DNA of 64,000 nt, from contig CAZQIZ010000006.1 of NCBI GenBank assembly GCA_964593585.1, positions 1-64,000 of the forward strand, written 5' to 3'. The notes beneath the pieces are model-generated. The model searched no databases and had not been told where the DNA came from. It was given only the letters and a program-made list of their open reading frames with translations. The translations under genes were made by a program, and so were the position numbers. Each line of letters starts with the position of its first letter. Within the stretch, counting starts at the first letter, position 1. Shown piece after piece: positions 25,897 through 34,326 of this stretch. Origin of the DNA: JACQFV01 sp964593585. GTDB taxonomy: Bacteria; Zixibacteria; MSB-5A5; WJJR01.

Positions 25897-25943
25897 ATCC
25901 CAGGTCCCCGCGATTCACATCGTGAATCGCGGGGACCTGGGAT
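25897..25943. repeat. Perfect 22-bp inverted repeat
   Basis: 25897-25918 is the exact reverse complement of 25922-25943, with a 3-base spacer (ATC). The transcript would fold into a 22-bp hairpin without mismatch. There is no T-run after it, so it is not a classic intrinsic terminator, though it could end transcription of the small gene or be a processing site. It may also be a mobile palindrome like the REPs around it. Confidence 0.8.
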
Positions 25944-25979
25944 GACGGGGTATTATGATGAATCAGGCATGTGGGAAAA

Positions 25980-26076
25980 AAGAGCAGGCTCGGCCCCTCG
26001 ACTTCGCTCGGGGTAAACGGGAGCCTCGCCCTCCCAAGAGCAAGAATGCAAATCGGCGATGGGAGGGCGAACCTCC
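25980..26076. repeat. REP-like repeat pair
   Basis: AAGAGCAGGCTCGG at 25980, a GCCTCGCCCTCCCAAGAG block ending at 26040, then an inverted partner GGGAGGGCGAACCTCC at 26061-26076. The two CGCCCTCCC/GGGAGGGCG halves face each other across about 25 bases, a BIME-like layout. It shares blocks with the copies in 526-742, about 25 kb away. Confidence 0.45.
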
Positions 26077-26132
26077 AGACGAGCCGCCGCAGATGATATG
26101 TCGGTTACTTGATTCTCGCGGGTGAATGACGA

Positions 26133-27392
26133 ATGTCCGAACGATTGACCGCGTTTCCGGCGCATCAGGCGCGCAATGTCGGCGGTGCGGCGGAGGCCGT
26201 GCGGCGGATCATGCACATCGACATGGACGCCTACTTCGCGGCGCTGGAGCAACGCGCCAATCCGAAACTGCAGGGGCGTCCGGTCATCGTCGGTTCGACC
26301 AGCCCCAGCCGCGGCGTGGTCTCGACCGCCTCGTATGAGTCGCGCGCCTACGGCATCCATTCAGGGATGTCCTCAGCTGAGGCGCACCGTCGCTGCACCG
26401 ACGGCATCTTCATCGGCGTCGATCCCGATCATTACATCACCGTCTCCGCCGAGCTGATACGCATCTTCAACGAGTTCGCGCCGAAGGTCGAGGCGGTCTC
26501 GGTTGACGAGGCCTTTCTCGATGTCACCGGCTGCGGCGCGCTCTTCGGTGGGGAGGAGGCGCTGGCGCAAAAGTTGAAGGAACGCATCCGTGCGTCGTTG
26601 TCTCTGTCGTGTTCGATAGGCATTGCCCCGACTCGGGTGCTGGCCAAGCTGGCCTCGTCGGTCTTCAAGCCCGATGGTTTGACCATCATCAATCCCGACG
26701 ACGTTGAGACCATCCTGTATCCCTTGCCGGTCGACAAACTCTGGGGGATCGGGCCGGTCGCGACCGGGATCCTCGCCCGCGCCGGCATACGCACCGTCGG
26801 CGATCTCGCCCGCGCCGATCTCAAACACCTCCGCCGCCTGCTGGGACAGACCGGCGCGGTGATGGGGCAGTTGGCGCGCGGCAACGAACAGACTCCGGTG
26901 CTCAACCCCGACCAGCAGCCCGAGGAGAAATCGATCGGACATGAACGCACCTTCCCGCGCGACTCAGCCGATCCTGATTTCCTGCAGGCCACCCTGCATT
27001 ACCTAGCCGATCTGGTGTCGCGACGCATGCGTCGGCATGGGTTTCGTGGACGCACCATCACCGTGCGCATCCGCCACGCCGATTTCACCACACTGACCCG
27101 CCGCAACACGCTGGAGACCGCCACCGACAACCTCGCGGTGATCTACAAACGTTCCGCGGCGATCTTCCATGCGCACTGGGATGGACGCACCCCGATCCGG
27201 CTTCTGGGCATTTCAGTTTCACAGCTGGAGCATGCCGACGATCTTTCGGGGCAGACCGATCTATTTGCCGATGCGGAGCGTTCGCGCGACGGTGCGCGAC
27301 GGCGTCTGGATGCCATTGTCGATCAGATTCGCGACCGTTTCGGTGAAGATTCGATTCAGGGGGCAATTTCTCATCTGGGGATCGACGGGTAA
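26133..27392 (+). CDS. dinB: DNA polymerase IV (Y-family)
   Basis: 419 aa from the ATG at 26133, with a longer N-terminus than usual (26 residues before MHIDMDAYFAALEQ). The palm carries the metal ligands in HIDMDAYF and in SVDEAFLD; the finger residues YESRAYGI, the helix-hairpin-helix (LWGIGPVATGILARAGI) and the little finger domain follow. It copies damaged DNA in the cytosol, usually with low fidelity, and in many bacteria is under LexA control; lexA is close by. I do not see a LexA box directly upstream. The C-terminus lacks an obvious clamp-binding tail but ends after a normal length. Confidence 0.93.
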   Translation: MSERLTAFPAHQARNVGGAAEAVRRIMHIDMDAYFAALEQRANPKLQGRPVIVGSTSPSRGVVSTASYESRAYGIHSGMSSAEAHRRCTDGIFIGVDPDHYITVSAELIRIFNEFAPKVEAVSVDEAFLDVTGCGALFGGEEALAQKLKERIRASLSLSCSIGIAPTRVLAKLASSVFKPDGLTIINPDDVETILYPLPVDKLWGIGPVATGILARAGIRTVGDLARADLKHLRRLLGQTGAVMGQLARGNEQTPVLNPDQQPEEKSIGHERTFPRDSADPDFLQATLHYLADLVSRRMRRHGFRGRTITVRIRHADFTTLTRRNTLETATDNLAVIYKRSAAIFHAHWDGRTPIRLLGISVSQLEHADDLSGQTDLFADAERSRDGARRRLDAIVDQIRDRFGEDSIQGAISHLGIDG

Positions 27393-27528
27393 CGCGTCCG
27401 ATTTTGTCGTCGGGCTGTCAGATTCGGACCGAATCACGGCTTCCTTTTTCCCGGCAGGACGTATACTTCGGTGGAGGGGTGCGCCTCGGTTTCACGATCG
27501 GCGCTCTCCGACCGCACCGGCTAATGCG

Positions 27529-27558
27529 TTGACTGCAAGCACCTTAAACAGGTAGATT
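27529..27558 (+). promoter_or_regulatory. Promoter for the aminotransferase gene, possibly leaderless
   Basis: -35 TTGACT (27529-27534) and -10 TAGATT (27553-27558), 18 bp apart. The expected start at about 27565 coincides with the double ATG at 27564/27567, and no ribosome site precedes that ATG. Confidence 0.5.
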
Positions 27559-27563
27559 GGGCC

Positions 27564-28793
27564 ATGATGACCGACACGATGCCGACTCTTGCCTCGCCGG
27601 CTCCCTTCAAGTTTGAGGCGCACCACTTCTCGCCGGCCGCCTACAACCTCGAATCATCCGTCATTCGCGACATCCTCAAGCACTCGAGCCAGCCGGGTGT
27701 GATCTCGTTTGCCGGCGGGCTGCCCGCTCCGGAGCTTTTCCCGGTTGAGGCGATCCGCGATGCGGTCGACCGGGTGCTCACCCGCTATGGCAGCCAGCCA
27801 CTTCAATATGGTCTGTCGGCAGGGTATGGCCCGCTGCGCGAGTGGATTGCCCAGCGTCTGACCAAGCAGGGCGGAGTCCATTTGACTGCCGAGAACATCC
27901 TGATCACCGCCGGTTCCCAGCAGGCGCTCGACATCATCGGCCGCGCCTTTCTCAGCAAGGGCGACTATGTCCTCTGCTGTCGTCCGACCTACCTCGGCGC
28001 TCTGCAGGCGTTCAATTTCTATGGCGTGAAGTATGCCTTGGTTGAAATGGACGAGCACGGGATGATGGTCGAGACCCTCGACCCGATCATCGAAAAGCAC
28101 CGGCCGCGCTTCGTCTACACCGTGCCGACCTTCCAGAACCCGACCGGTATTTCCATGAGCTACGAGCGGCGCAAGCTCCTGGTCGCCAAGGCGCAGAAGT
28201 ACAGTCTGCCGATCATCGACGACAATCCCTACGGCGAGCTGCGCTACTCCGGCGAGCCGGTGCCGTCGATTAAGAATCTCGGCGGGCAGGCGGTCATTCA
28301 ACTGGGCACCTTCTCAAAAACCGTCAGTCCGGGCTTCCGTCTGGGCTGGATCGCCGCCTCGCGGCAGACCATGAGCGTCTTTGCGCGGGTCAAACAGGCG
28401 ACCGACCTGCACACCAACGAATTCTCGCAGTATGTGATCCATGAGTTCGTCCAGGAGGGACGTCTCGACCGCCACATCGAGATTCTGCGCCGCTCCTACA
28501 AGGAGCGCCTCGAGGCGATGCTGCGGGCGATGAGCGAGTTCTTCCCGGACACGGTCAAGTGGACCCGTCCCGAGGGCGGACTGTTCCTCTGGGTGGTCAT
28601 GCCCGAACATGTCGACGCGGTCAAGATCCTGCCGCAGGCGATCGAGGAGAAGGTGGCGTTTGTGCCCGGCCAGCCCTTCCATCCGGATGGCTCAGGCAGG
28701 AATACGTTGCGGCTGAACTTCTCGAATTCGAGCGTGGCCGACATTCACGAAGGCGTCAAGCGATTGGGACGGCTCTTCGCGTCGGTCCTGTAG
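27564..28793 (+). CDS. Class I PLP aminotransferase (LysN / 2-aminoadipate type)
   Basis: 409 aa. The fold-type I signature is clear: GGLPAPELFP at the N-terminus, the NPTG motif (TFQNPTGISMS), DDNPYGELRY, and the PLP lysine in LGTFSKTVSPGFRLGW. This matches the LysN/ARO8-like group of aminotransferases that accept 2-oxoadipate, aromatic or branched-chain keto acids. Because the trp and aro genes follow on the same strand, an aromatic aminotransferase role is plausible; a role in lysine metabolism is the alternative. It stops 77 bases before the trp leader peptide and has its own promoter. Confidence 0.85.
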   Translation: MMTDTMPTLASPAPFKFEAHHFSPAAYNLESSVIRDILKHSSQPGVISFAGGLPAPELFPVEAIRDAVDRVLTRYGSQPLQYGLSAGYGPLREWIAQRLTKQGGVHLTAENILITAGSQQALDIIGRAFLSKGDYVLCCRPTYLGALQAFNFYGVKYALVEMDEHGMMVETLDPIIEKHRPRFVYTVPTFQNPTGISMSYERRKLLVAKAQKYSLPIIDDNPYGELRYSGEPVPSIKNLGGQAVIQLGTFSKTVSPGFRLGWIAASRQTMSVFARVKQATDLHTNEFSQYVIHEFVQEGRLDRHIEILRRSYKERLEAMLRAMSEFFPDTVKWTRPEGGLFLWVVMPEHVDAVKILPQAIEEKVAFVPGQPFHPDGSGRNTLRLNFSNSSVADIHEGVKRLGRLFASVL

Positions 28794-28841
28794 CCGAAAT
28801 TGGGCGCAAACACGGCCCGACCGGGCGCGTAATCTGAGAAA

Positions 28842-28857
28842 GGCCAGTTTACTGGCC
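28842..28857 (+). promoter_or_regulatory. Palindrome upstream of the trp leader
   Basis: GGCCAG-TTTA-CTGGCC lies 13 bases before the trp leader ATG. A weak -10-like TAATCT is at 28830-28835, so the palindrome would overlap the start of the transcript. It could be a repressor operator or a 5' mRNA hairpin. It does not resemble the E. coli TrpR operator. Confidence 0.35.
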
Positions 28858-28870
28858 GATGAGGAATCTG

Positions 28871-28921
28871 ATGACGAACTGGCTCACCACTTGGTACTGG
28901 CGTTGGGAGGCATCCGTATAG
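28871..28921 (+). CDS. trpL: trp operon leader peptide
   Basis: A 16-residue frame, MTNWLTTWYWRWEASV, with Trp at positions 4, 8, 10 and 12. GAGG lies six bases before the ATG. Four Trp codons in sixteen is far above chance for the rarest amino acid. The frame stops exactly where segment 2 of the attenuator begins. Ribosome stalling on these codons when charged Trp-tRNA is scarce would mask segment 1 and allow read-through into the operon. Confidence 0.9.
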   Translation: MTNWLTTWYWRWEASV

Positions 28922-28994
28922 GGTCGGTGGGCCGATTGACATCCATTTGCGCAAGTTCGAGAAGCCCGTCGACCCCGGCGGGCTTCTTCTTTTA
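28881..28994 (+). promoter_or_regulatory. trp attenuator (segments 1-4 with terminator)
   Basis: Segment 1 GGCTCACC (28881-28888, over the first Trp codon) pairs with segment 2 GGTGGGCC (28926-28933). Segment 2, extended as GGGTCGGTGGGC (28921-28932), pairs over 12 bp with segment 3 GCCCGTCGACCC (28964-28975) as the antiterminator (ten Watson-Crick, two G-U). Segments 3 and 4 form the terminator AGAAGCCCG/CGGGCTTCT (28960-28968 with 28979-28987), followed by TCTTTTAT. The three mutually exclusive pairings are those of classic ribosome-mediated attenuation. Confidence 0.9.
28960..28994 (+). terminator. Attenuator terminator of the trp operon
   Basis: Perfect 9-bp stem, 10-base loop, then a T-rich run. 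It ends transcripts before the DapF-like gene and trpE unless the antiterminator forms. Confidence 0.88.
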
Positions 28995-29065
28995 TCCGGC
29001 GGCAGTTCGCCGTTGTGGAGCGCGCGTTGCCAGCATACCGTACCCCGACCACGGAGACCGACATC

Positions 29066-29914
29066 ATGGCCAAGATACCGTTCATCAAGGTGGAGTCGTT
29101 GGGCAACGATTTCGTGCTGATCGAGCAGACGGGCGCCCGTGCCCGCTGGAACGCCGCGCGGGCGGCGGCCATCTGCGACCGCCGGTTGGGAGTCGGCGCC
29201 GATGGCCTCATTCTGCTCGGGCCGGAGGGGCGCGAGGGCATTCGCTTCCGACTCTTCAATGCCGATGGCTCGCCGGCCGAATGGTCGGGCAATGGCGTCC
29301 GCGGGGTGGGCGCTTTCCTGGCGGCCAACAACCCGCGGCGGCATGAGTTTCACCTCGATACCCTCGTCGGCTGTGTCCGAGTCGGGGCCAAGCGCCGGGC
29401 CGGCGGCGGAGTGATCGCCGACTTCACCCGACCGATGCCCTCGGTGTCGCCGGTGCCATCGCGTTTGGCGCGTCCGGTGGCCGGGATGGCTGGACGGCAC
29501 CTCGTTGCCGGGCCGGTGGCGGTCGATGCCGGCAATCCACACTGGGTCTTTCTGGTCAGTTCATTTGACTATGACTGGTCGGCGATCGGTGCCGAATGCC
29601 AGCCGCTCAATCGCTCAACCGGCGGGATCAACGTCGAGTTTGCGAGCGTACACGGTCCCAAGCGTGTCGAATTGCGCATCTTCGAACGCGGCGTCGGCCC
29701 GACACCGTCCTCCGGGTCGGGCGCGCTGGCGGCGGTGGCCGCTGCTTGGTCGATGGAACTGATCGACCGCGCCGTTGGGGTTATCTCACCCGGCGGCACA
29801 CAGACGGCGCGCATCAGCGCCTCGGGGCAGAGTGTCACTCTTGCCGCCCCGGCACGGATCGTCATGGCCGGAGTCTGGTCCGATGGTCTCCCCATTCGCA
29901 GGAGCGCCCGTTAG
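29066..29914 (+). CDS. DapF-like epimerase with both catalytic Cys replaced by Ser
   Basis: 282 aa from the ATG at 29066 (GGAG upstream). The DapF fold is clear: GNDFVLIE, RRLGVGADGLILL, NADGSPAEWSGNGVRG, GNPHWV, GINVEF and ERGVGPTPSSGSGALA. In diaminopimelate epimerase the proton shuttles are Cys in CGNG and ACGTG. Here both are Ser (Ser74 and Ser216), in otherwise preserved motifs. Classical epimerase chemistry is therefore doubtful. The gene lies between the trp attenuator and trpE, with its stop codon overlapping the trpE start, so it is co-expressed with tryptophan synthesis. A changed substrate, a dehydratase or isomerase role, or a binding role are possible. Reading it as ordinary dapF would be unsafe. 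Confidence 0.75.
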   Translation: MAKIPFIKVESLGNDFVLIEQTGARARWNAARAAAICDRRLGVGADGLILLGPEGREGIRFRLFNADGSPAEWSGNGVRGVGAFLAANNPRRHEFHLDTLVGCVRVGAKRRAGGGVIADFTRPMPSVSPVPSRLARPVAGMAGRHLVAGPVAVDAGNPHWVFLVSSFDYDWSAIGAECQPLNRSTGGINVEFASVHGPKRVELRIFERGVGPTPSSGSGALAAVAAAWSMELIDRAVGVISPGGTQTARISASGQSVTLAAPARIVMAGVWSDGLPIRRSAR

Positions 29915-31389
29915 TGGAATTCGCCGCCTTCCAACGCGCCTGGCGCCAATCGCCGATCGTGCAGATCGCCGAGGAAATTCCCGCCGATCTGCTCACGCCG
30001 GCGTCGGTCTTTCTGCGCCTGCGCGGCGATCGAGCGCGCGCCGCGTTTCTGTTTGAGAGCGTCGAGGGAGGGGAGAATGTCGGCCGCTACTCGATCATCG
30101 GTGTCGATCCGGCGGAAACCTTGACGCTGACTTCGACGGGATGCGTTCATCGCGCCGGCCAGCGAGTGCAGCGCGCTCCGATTGGTGAGTTTGGACGTCT
30201 ACTGCGTTCCCGGCTGCCGGGCGGCGATGGCCGACAGGGACTCCCCGGTGATGCCGGATTAACCGGCGGCTGGATCGGTTATCTGGGTTATCCCTGTGCG
30301 CATCTGTTCGAACGCCTCCCCGCGCATGCCCCCGACCGCCTGGGACATCCCTGGGCGATGCTTGGACTCTATCGCCAGGTGGTGGTCTTCGATCATGCTC
30401 GTCAAACCGCGCGTCTGTGGGTGACCACCGGTAGAGCGCTGTTGCCCGATGCAACAGTCCGCGCCGCCTTCAACCAGGCGCGGCGCACAGCCGCGCAGAC
30501 GATCCGTCGGCTCAAACAGCCGCTGGCGATTGCTGAACTCGGTCAACCACGCACCGTGCGCGCCCAGTCGAACACCACACCCGCCGCCTTCCGCGACGGG
30601 GTCCGGCGGCTCAAGAAACACATTGGCCGCGGCGACATCTTTCAGGGAGTACTCTCACAGCGATTCCATGTCCGTGGCGCGATCGATGCGTTTGCCGTCT
30701 ATCGCCGCCTGCGCCGCAGCAATCCCTCGCCATACATGTACTACCTGCGTTTCGGCGAGATCGCCATCGCCGGCTCTTCGCCCGAAACATTAGTGCAGAA
30801 GCATGGCGCGATGGTGACCACACGTCCGATCGCGGGGACACGTCCCCGCGGCGCCGATCCGGATGCCGACGGCAAACTCGAACGGCAGCTGCTCGCCTCG
30901 GTGAAGGAAAATGCCGAGCACATCATGCTGGTTGACCTGGGGCGCAATGACCTGGGACGAGTCTGCCGGCCGGGCAGTGTCGCCACCACCCAGTTGCGCG
31001 CCATCGATCGATACTCGCATGTCATGCACATGGTCTCGACCGTGTCCGGCAAAGCCAAGCCACGCGTCGATGCGCTCAATGTTCTCGCCGCCGCCTTTCC
31101 CGCCGGCACGGTGACCGGCGCGCCGAAGATCCGCGCCATGGAACTGATCGACGCGATCGAACCGGAGCAGCGCGGTGTCTACGCCGGCTGCGTCGGCTAT
31201 ATCGACTGGCACGACAACCTCGACATGGCGATCGCCATCCGTACCGCTGTCATCGACCGCAATGGTGGCCATGTGCAGGCGGGCGCCGGCATCGTCGCCG
31301 ACAGCGACCCCGACCGCGAATACCATGAAACCTGCAACAAAGCCGCCGCGCCGCTGGCCGCGCTGGGCGGTGTGATCGGGAGACACTGA
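29914..31389 (+). CDS. trpE: Anthranilate synthase component I
   Basis: 491 aa from a GTG at 29914 that overlaps the preceding stop (TAGTG); AGGAG lies upstream. The N-terminal domain has FLFESVEGGENVGRYS, equivalent to the LLES feedback site for tryptophan. The C-terminal chorismate-binding domain has PIAGTRPRG, ENAEHIMLVDLGRNDLGRV and AGTVTGAPKIRAMELID. It converts chorismate plus ammonia to anthranilate together with TrpG, which follows after three bases. Feedback inhibition by Trp is likely from the motif. Confidence 0.95.
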   Translation: MEFAAFQRAWRQSPIVQIAEEIPADLLTPASVFLRLRGDRARAAFLFESVEGGENVGRYSIIGVDPAETLTLTSTGCVHRAGQRVQRAPIGEFGRLLRSRLPGGDGRQGLPGDAGLTGGWIGYLGYPCAHLFERLPAHAPDRLGHPWAMLGLYRQVVVFDHARQTARLWVTTGRALLPDATVRAAFNQARRTAAQTIRRLKQPLAIAELGQPRTVRAQSNTTPAAFRDGVRRLKKHIGRGDIFQGVLSQRFHVRGAIDAFAVYRRLRRSNPSPYMYYLRFGEIAIAGSSPETLVQKHGAMVTTRPIAGTRPRGADPDADGKLERQLLASVKENAEHIMLVDLGRNDLGRVCRPGSVATTQLRAIDRYSHVMHMVSTVSGKAKPRVDALNVLAAAFPAGTVTGAPKIRAMELIDAIEPEQRGVYAGCVGYIDWHDNLDMAIAIRTAVIDRNGGHVQAGAGIVADSDPDREYHETCNKAAAPLAALGGVIGRH

Positions 31390-31392
31390 GCC

Positions 31393-31959
31393 GTGATCCT
31401 GCTGGTCGACAACTACGATTCCTTCACTTACAACCTCTACCAGTACCTGGCGGAACTGGGAGCGAAGGTCGAGGTGCGCCGCAACGATGCGGTCACAGTC
31501 GCCGACATTCCCGGGCGGTATGAGGCAGTGGTGCTTTCGCCCGGCCCGGGACGTCCCGCTGAGGCGGGCATCACGCCGGCGATTGTGCGCGAGTTGTCCG
31601 GCCGCCTGCCGATTCTTGGCGTCTGTCTCGGGCATCAGGCGATCGGCGAGGTTTTCGGCGGACGGATCGTGCGGGCCGGACGGCTGATGCACGGGAAGAC
31701 ATCGATGGTCCGTCACAACGGCGCGGGGCTGTTTGCCGGACTGCCCAATCCGTTTGTGGCGACCCGCTACCATTCGTTGGTGGTCGAACGCGACAGTTGC
31801 CCGGAGACGCTGGAGATCACCGCCGAAAGCGACGATGGCGTGATCATGGGATTGCGCCACCGCACGCATCCGACCGTGGGTGTGCAGTTTCACCCGGAAT
31901 CGATCCTGACCCGCGCCGGCAAGGACCTGTTGCGAAACTTTTTGGAAGGGCGACGCTGA
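31393..31959 (+). CDS. trpG: Anthranilate synthase component II (glutamine amidotransferase)
   Basis: 188 aa from a GTG start. Class I glutamine amidotransferase with nucleophile Cys in GVCLGHQAIGEVFGG (about 79) and the His/Glu pair in VQFHPESILT. N-terminal LLVDNYDSFTYNLYQYL is typical of TrpG/PabA; it may also serve p-aminobenzoate synthesis. It overlaps trpD by the TGATG arrangement, so the two are translationally coupled. Confidence 0.95.
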   Translation: MILLVDNYDSFTYNLYQYLAELGAKVEVRRNDAVTVADIPGRYEAVVLSPGPGRPAEAGITPAIVRELSGRLPILGVCLGHQAIGEVFGGRIVRAGRLMHGKTSMVRHNGAGLFAGLPNPFVATRYHSLVVERDSCPETLEITAESDDGVIMGLRHRTHPTVGVQFHPESILTRAGKDLLRNFLEGRR

Positions 31960-32978
31960 TGCCGCTCAAACGCTTCATCCATGCCGCGGTGGCGGCGGAA
32001 CATCTGGACAGCGCGCAGGCGCGTGAGGCGATGTGGCATGTCATGCGCGGCGAGGCGACCCCGGCGCAAATCGCGGCATGGCTGGTCGCCCTGCGTCAGA
32101 AGCGCGAGACCATTGAGGAAATTGTCGGGTTTGCCACCGCCATGCGCGAGGCGATGACACCGCTGGCGGCGGCTTCCGCTGAAGCCATCGACACCTGCGG
32201 GACCGGTGGCGACGGCCTCGGCACATTCAACATCTCGACCGCGGCGGCGCTGATTGCCGCCGCCTGCGGCGTGCCGGTGGCCAAGCACGGCAACCGCGCC
32301 GTTTCGTCGCAATCCGGCTCGGCCGATGTGCTCGCCGCGCTCGGGTTTGAGATCGATCCTGGGCACGAGGTGGTCGCGCAGGCGCTGGCGCGCACCGGCT
32401 TTGCTTTCATGTTCGCGCCGCGCTTTCACCCGGCGATGCAGCATGCCGCCGCGCCGCGGCGTGAGATTGGCGTGCGCACCGTCTTCAACATGCTCGGGCC
32501 GCTATGCAACCCGGCGCGGGTCAAACGCCAGATCGTCGGCGTCTTCGACCGCTCCCGCGCGCGCGAGATCGCCGCGGCGCTGGCGACCTTGGGCGCCGAA
32601 CGCGCCCTCGTGATCTCCGGCCCCGACGGCGCCGATGAGATTCTCCCCACCGGCGAAAACCTGGTGGTTGAGTGGGATGGACGCGCGCTGCGCGAACATC
32701 ATCTGCGGCCGGAAGACCTTGGCGTCGAGCCCTGCGACCTCGCCGCGCTGCATGGCGGCAACGCCGAGGAAAACGCCGCGATCATCCGTGCCATCGCCGG
32801 CGGCGAGGATGGCGCGCGCGCCGATGCCGCCCTGGTCAATGCCGCCGCCGCGCTCTATGTCGCCGGGGAAGCCGCCACCCTGGTGGATGGGGTCGAATTG
32901 GCGCGGGAGGCGATTCACGATGGCCGTGTCGCCGATCTGATTCGCAGCGCCGCCGATGCCAGTCGCAGAATAGGATAA
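31959..32978 (+). CDS. trpD: Anthranilate phosphoribosyltransferase
   Basis: 339 aa. The PRPP-binding motif DTCGTGGDGLGTFNIST, the anthranilate region KHGNRAVSSQSGSADVLAALG and RTVFNMLGPLCNPA are intact. It attaches anthranilate to PRPP in the second Trp step. The start ATG overlaps the trpG stop. A larger frame beginning at 31797 is an upstream extension inside trpG and not used. Confidence 0.95.
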   Translation: MPLKRFIHAAVAAEHLDSAQAREAMWHVMRGEATPAQIAAWLVALRQKRETIEEIVGFATAMREAMTPLAAASAEAIDTCGTGGDGLGTFNISTAAALIAAACGVPVAKHGNRAVSSQSGSADVLAALGFEIDPGHEVVAQALARTGFAFMFAPRFHPAMQHAAAPRREIGVRTVFNMLGPLCNPARVKRQIVGVFDRSRAREIAAALATLGAERALVISGPDGADEILPTGENLVVEWDGRALREHHLRPEDLGVEPCDLAALHGGNAEENAAIIRAIAGGEDGARADAALVNAAAALYVAGEAATLVDGVELAREAIHDGRVADLIRSAADASRRIG

Positions 32979-32983
32979 ACCCA

Positions 32984-34315
32984 GTGGCCGCCGCGCGTCA
33001 TAATGCCCCGCCCGCGCCCGATCTGAATCAGGACAATCGGGAGCGCATGCCGTTGCCGCGGACGTCGCACTGGTTTGATGAGTATATCGACAACCTGCGC
33101 CGCATCTCGCCGGAATCGTGGTGGTTTCTGTTGGGCACGATGCTGGTATCGCTTTCGTGGCTGACCTTCATGCTGCTGTTTAATCTCTACATGAAGGAAC
33201 GAGGCTACCCCGAAGGCGTGATGGGGCAGGTGCTCTCGGCGCAGTCTTTCGGCACCATGGCGATGGCGATTCCGGCGGCCTATCTGGTCTCGCGTCTGTC
33301 GGCGCGCGCCGCGCTGGCCTGGTCCTCGGTCGGTGTGGCGATTGGATTTGCCTGGGTAACACTGGTTGACGCCAAGGGTCTGATCATTGCCGCGGCGTTC
33401 ATGGCCGGGATGATGCTCGCCTTCTCGCGCGTCTATAGTTCGCCCTTCCTGATGAAGTACACCACATCCGCGGAGCGCGCGATTGTCTTTTCGCTTAGCT
33501 TCGCCGCGTCGCTGGGCTCGGGACTGATCGCCCATCTGGGTGCGGGATCTCTCCATAAGTTGTTCACCAGTCTGTCCGGCTCATCGGTGGAGGCCTACCG
33601 CTGGGTGCTCTGGTGCGGCGCGGGTTGCGGCCTGCTCGGAGCGCTGGCGTTCACCCGACTGCCATCGGGCATCCTTGCGCAACGCCGTCCCCGCGAGGAG
33701 TGGCGTCGCGCGATGAAGGCCAAGGGCGGACTGTTCTTCCGTCTGGTCTTTCCGTCGTTCCTCGTTGGATTGGGTGCGGGATTGATCATTCCATTCCTCA
33801 ATATCTACTTCCGCGACCGGTTCGGCCTGTCGACCCAGACCATCGGCGTCTACTACGCCATGGTGCAGGCCTCGATGATTGTCGGCGTGCTGCTGGGACC
33901 GGAACTGGCGCGGCGGTATGGGATGGTGCGGACGATTGTCTGGAGCGAGATCGCCTCGCTGCCGTTCATGGCAATTCTGGCCTTTACACACAATCTGACC
34001 GTTGCCACGGTGGCCTTTCTGGCCCGCGGGGCGCTCATGAATCTGGGCGTGCCGATCTCCAACAACTACCTCATGGAGCGGGTCGGACCGGAAGACCGCG
34101 CCACCGCTAACAGTCTGTCGCTTCTGTCCTGGACTTCTTCCTGGGCGATCACCGCTGCCACCGGCGGCTGGATGATTGAGAAGTGGGGGTATGCGCCCCC
34201 GCTGCTGGCCGGTTGCGGCTTCTATGTCGTCTCGTCGCTTCTGTATTACCTCTACTTCCGCAATGAGGACATTCACGCCGGACGCATGTCGCCCGGACTG
34301 GTCGAGCCGGAGTAG
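32984..34315 (+). CDS. MFS transporter inside the trp operon
   Basis: 443 aa from a GTG six bases after trpD; an ATG at 33047 is an alternative. About twelve hydrophobic segments with a cytoplasmic loop near the middle (RRPREEWRRAMKAKGG) fit the major facilitator superfamily. It lies between trpD and trpC, so export or uptake of tryptophan, an indole compound or an intermediate is a natural guess. The sequence itself does not show the substrate. No other trp operon gene is missing at this point, so the insertion did not replace one. Confidence 0.85.
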   Translation: MAAARHNAPPAPDLNQDNRERMPLPRTSHWFDEYIDNLRRISPESWWFLLGTMLVSLSWLTFMLLFNLYMKERGYPEGVMGQVLSAQSFGTMAMAIPAAYLVSRLSARAALAWSSVGVAIGFAWVTLVDAKGLIIAAAFMAGMMLAFSRVYSSPFLMKYTTSAERAIVFSLSFAASLGSGLIAHLGAGSLHKLFTSLSGSSVEAYRWVLWCGAGCGLLGALAFTRLPSGILAQRRPREEWRRAMKAKGGLFFRLVFPSFLVGLGAGLIIPFLNIYFRDRFGLSTQTIGVYYAMVQASMIVGVLLGPELARRYGMVRTIVWSEIASLPFMAILAFTHNLTVATVAFLARGALMNLGVPISNNYLMERVGPEDRATANSLSLLSWTSSWAITAATGGWMIEKWGYAPPLLAGCGFYVVSSLLYYLYFRNEDIHAGRMSPGLVEPE

Positions 34316-34326
34316 ATCCGCACACG

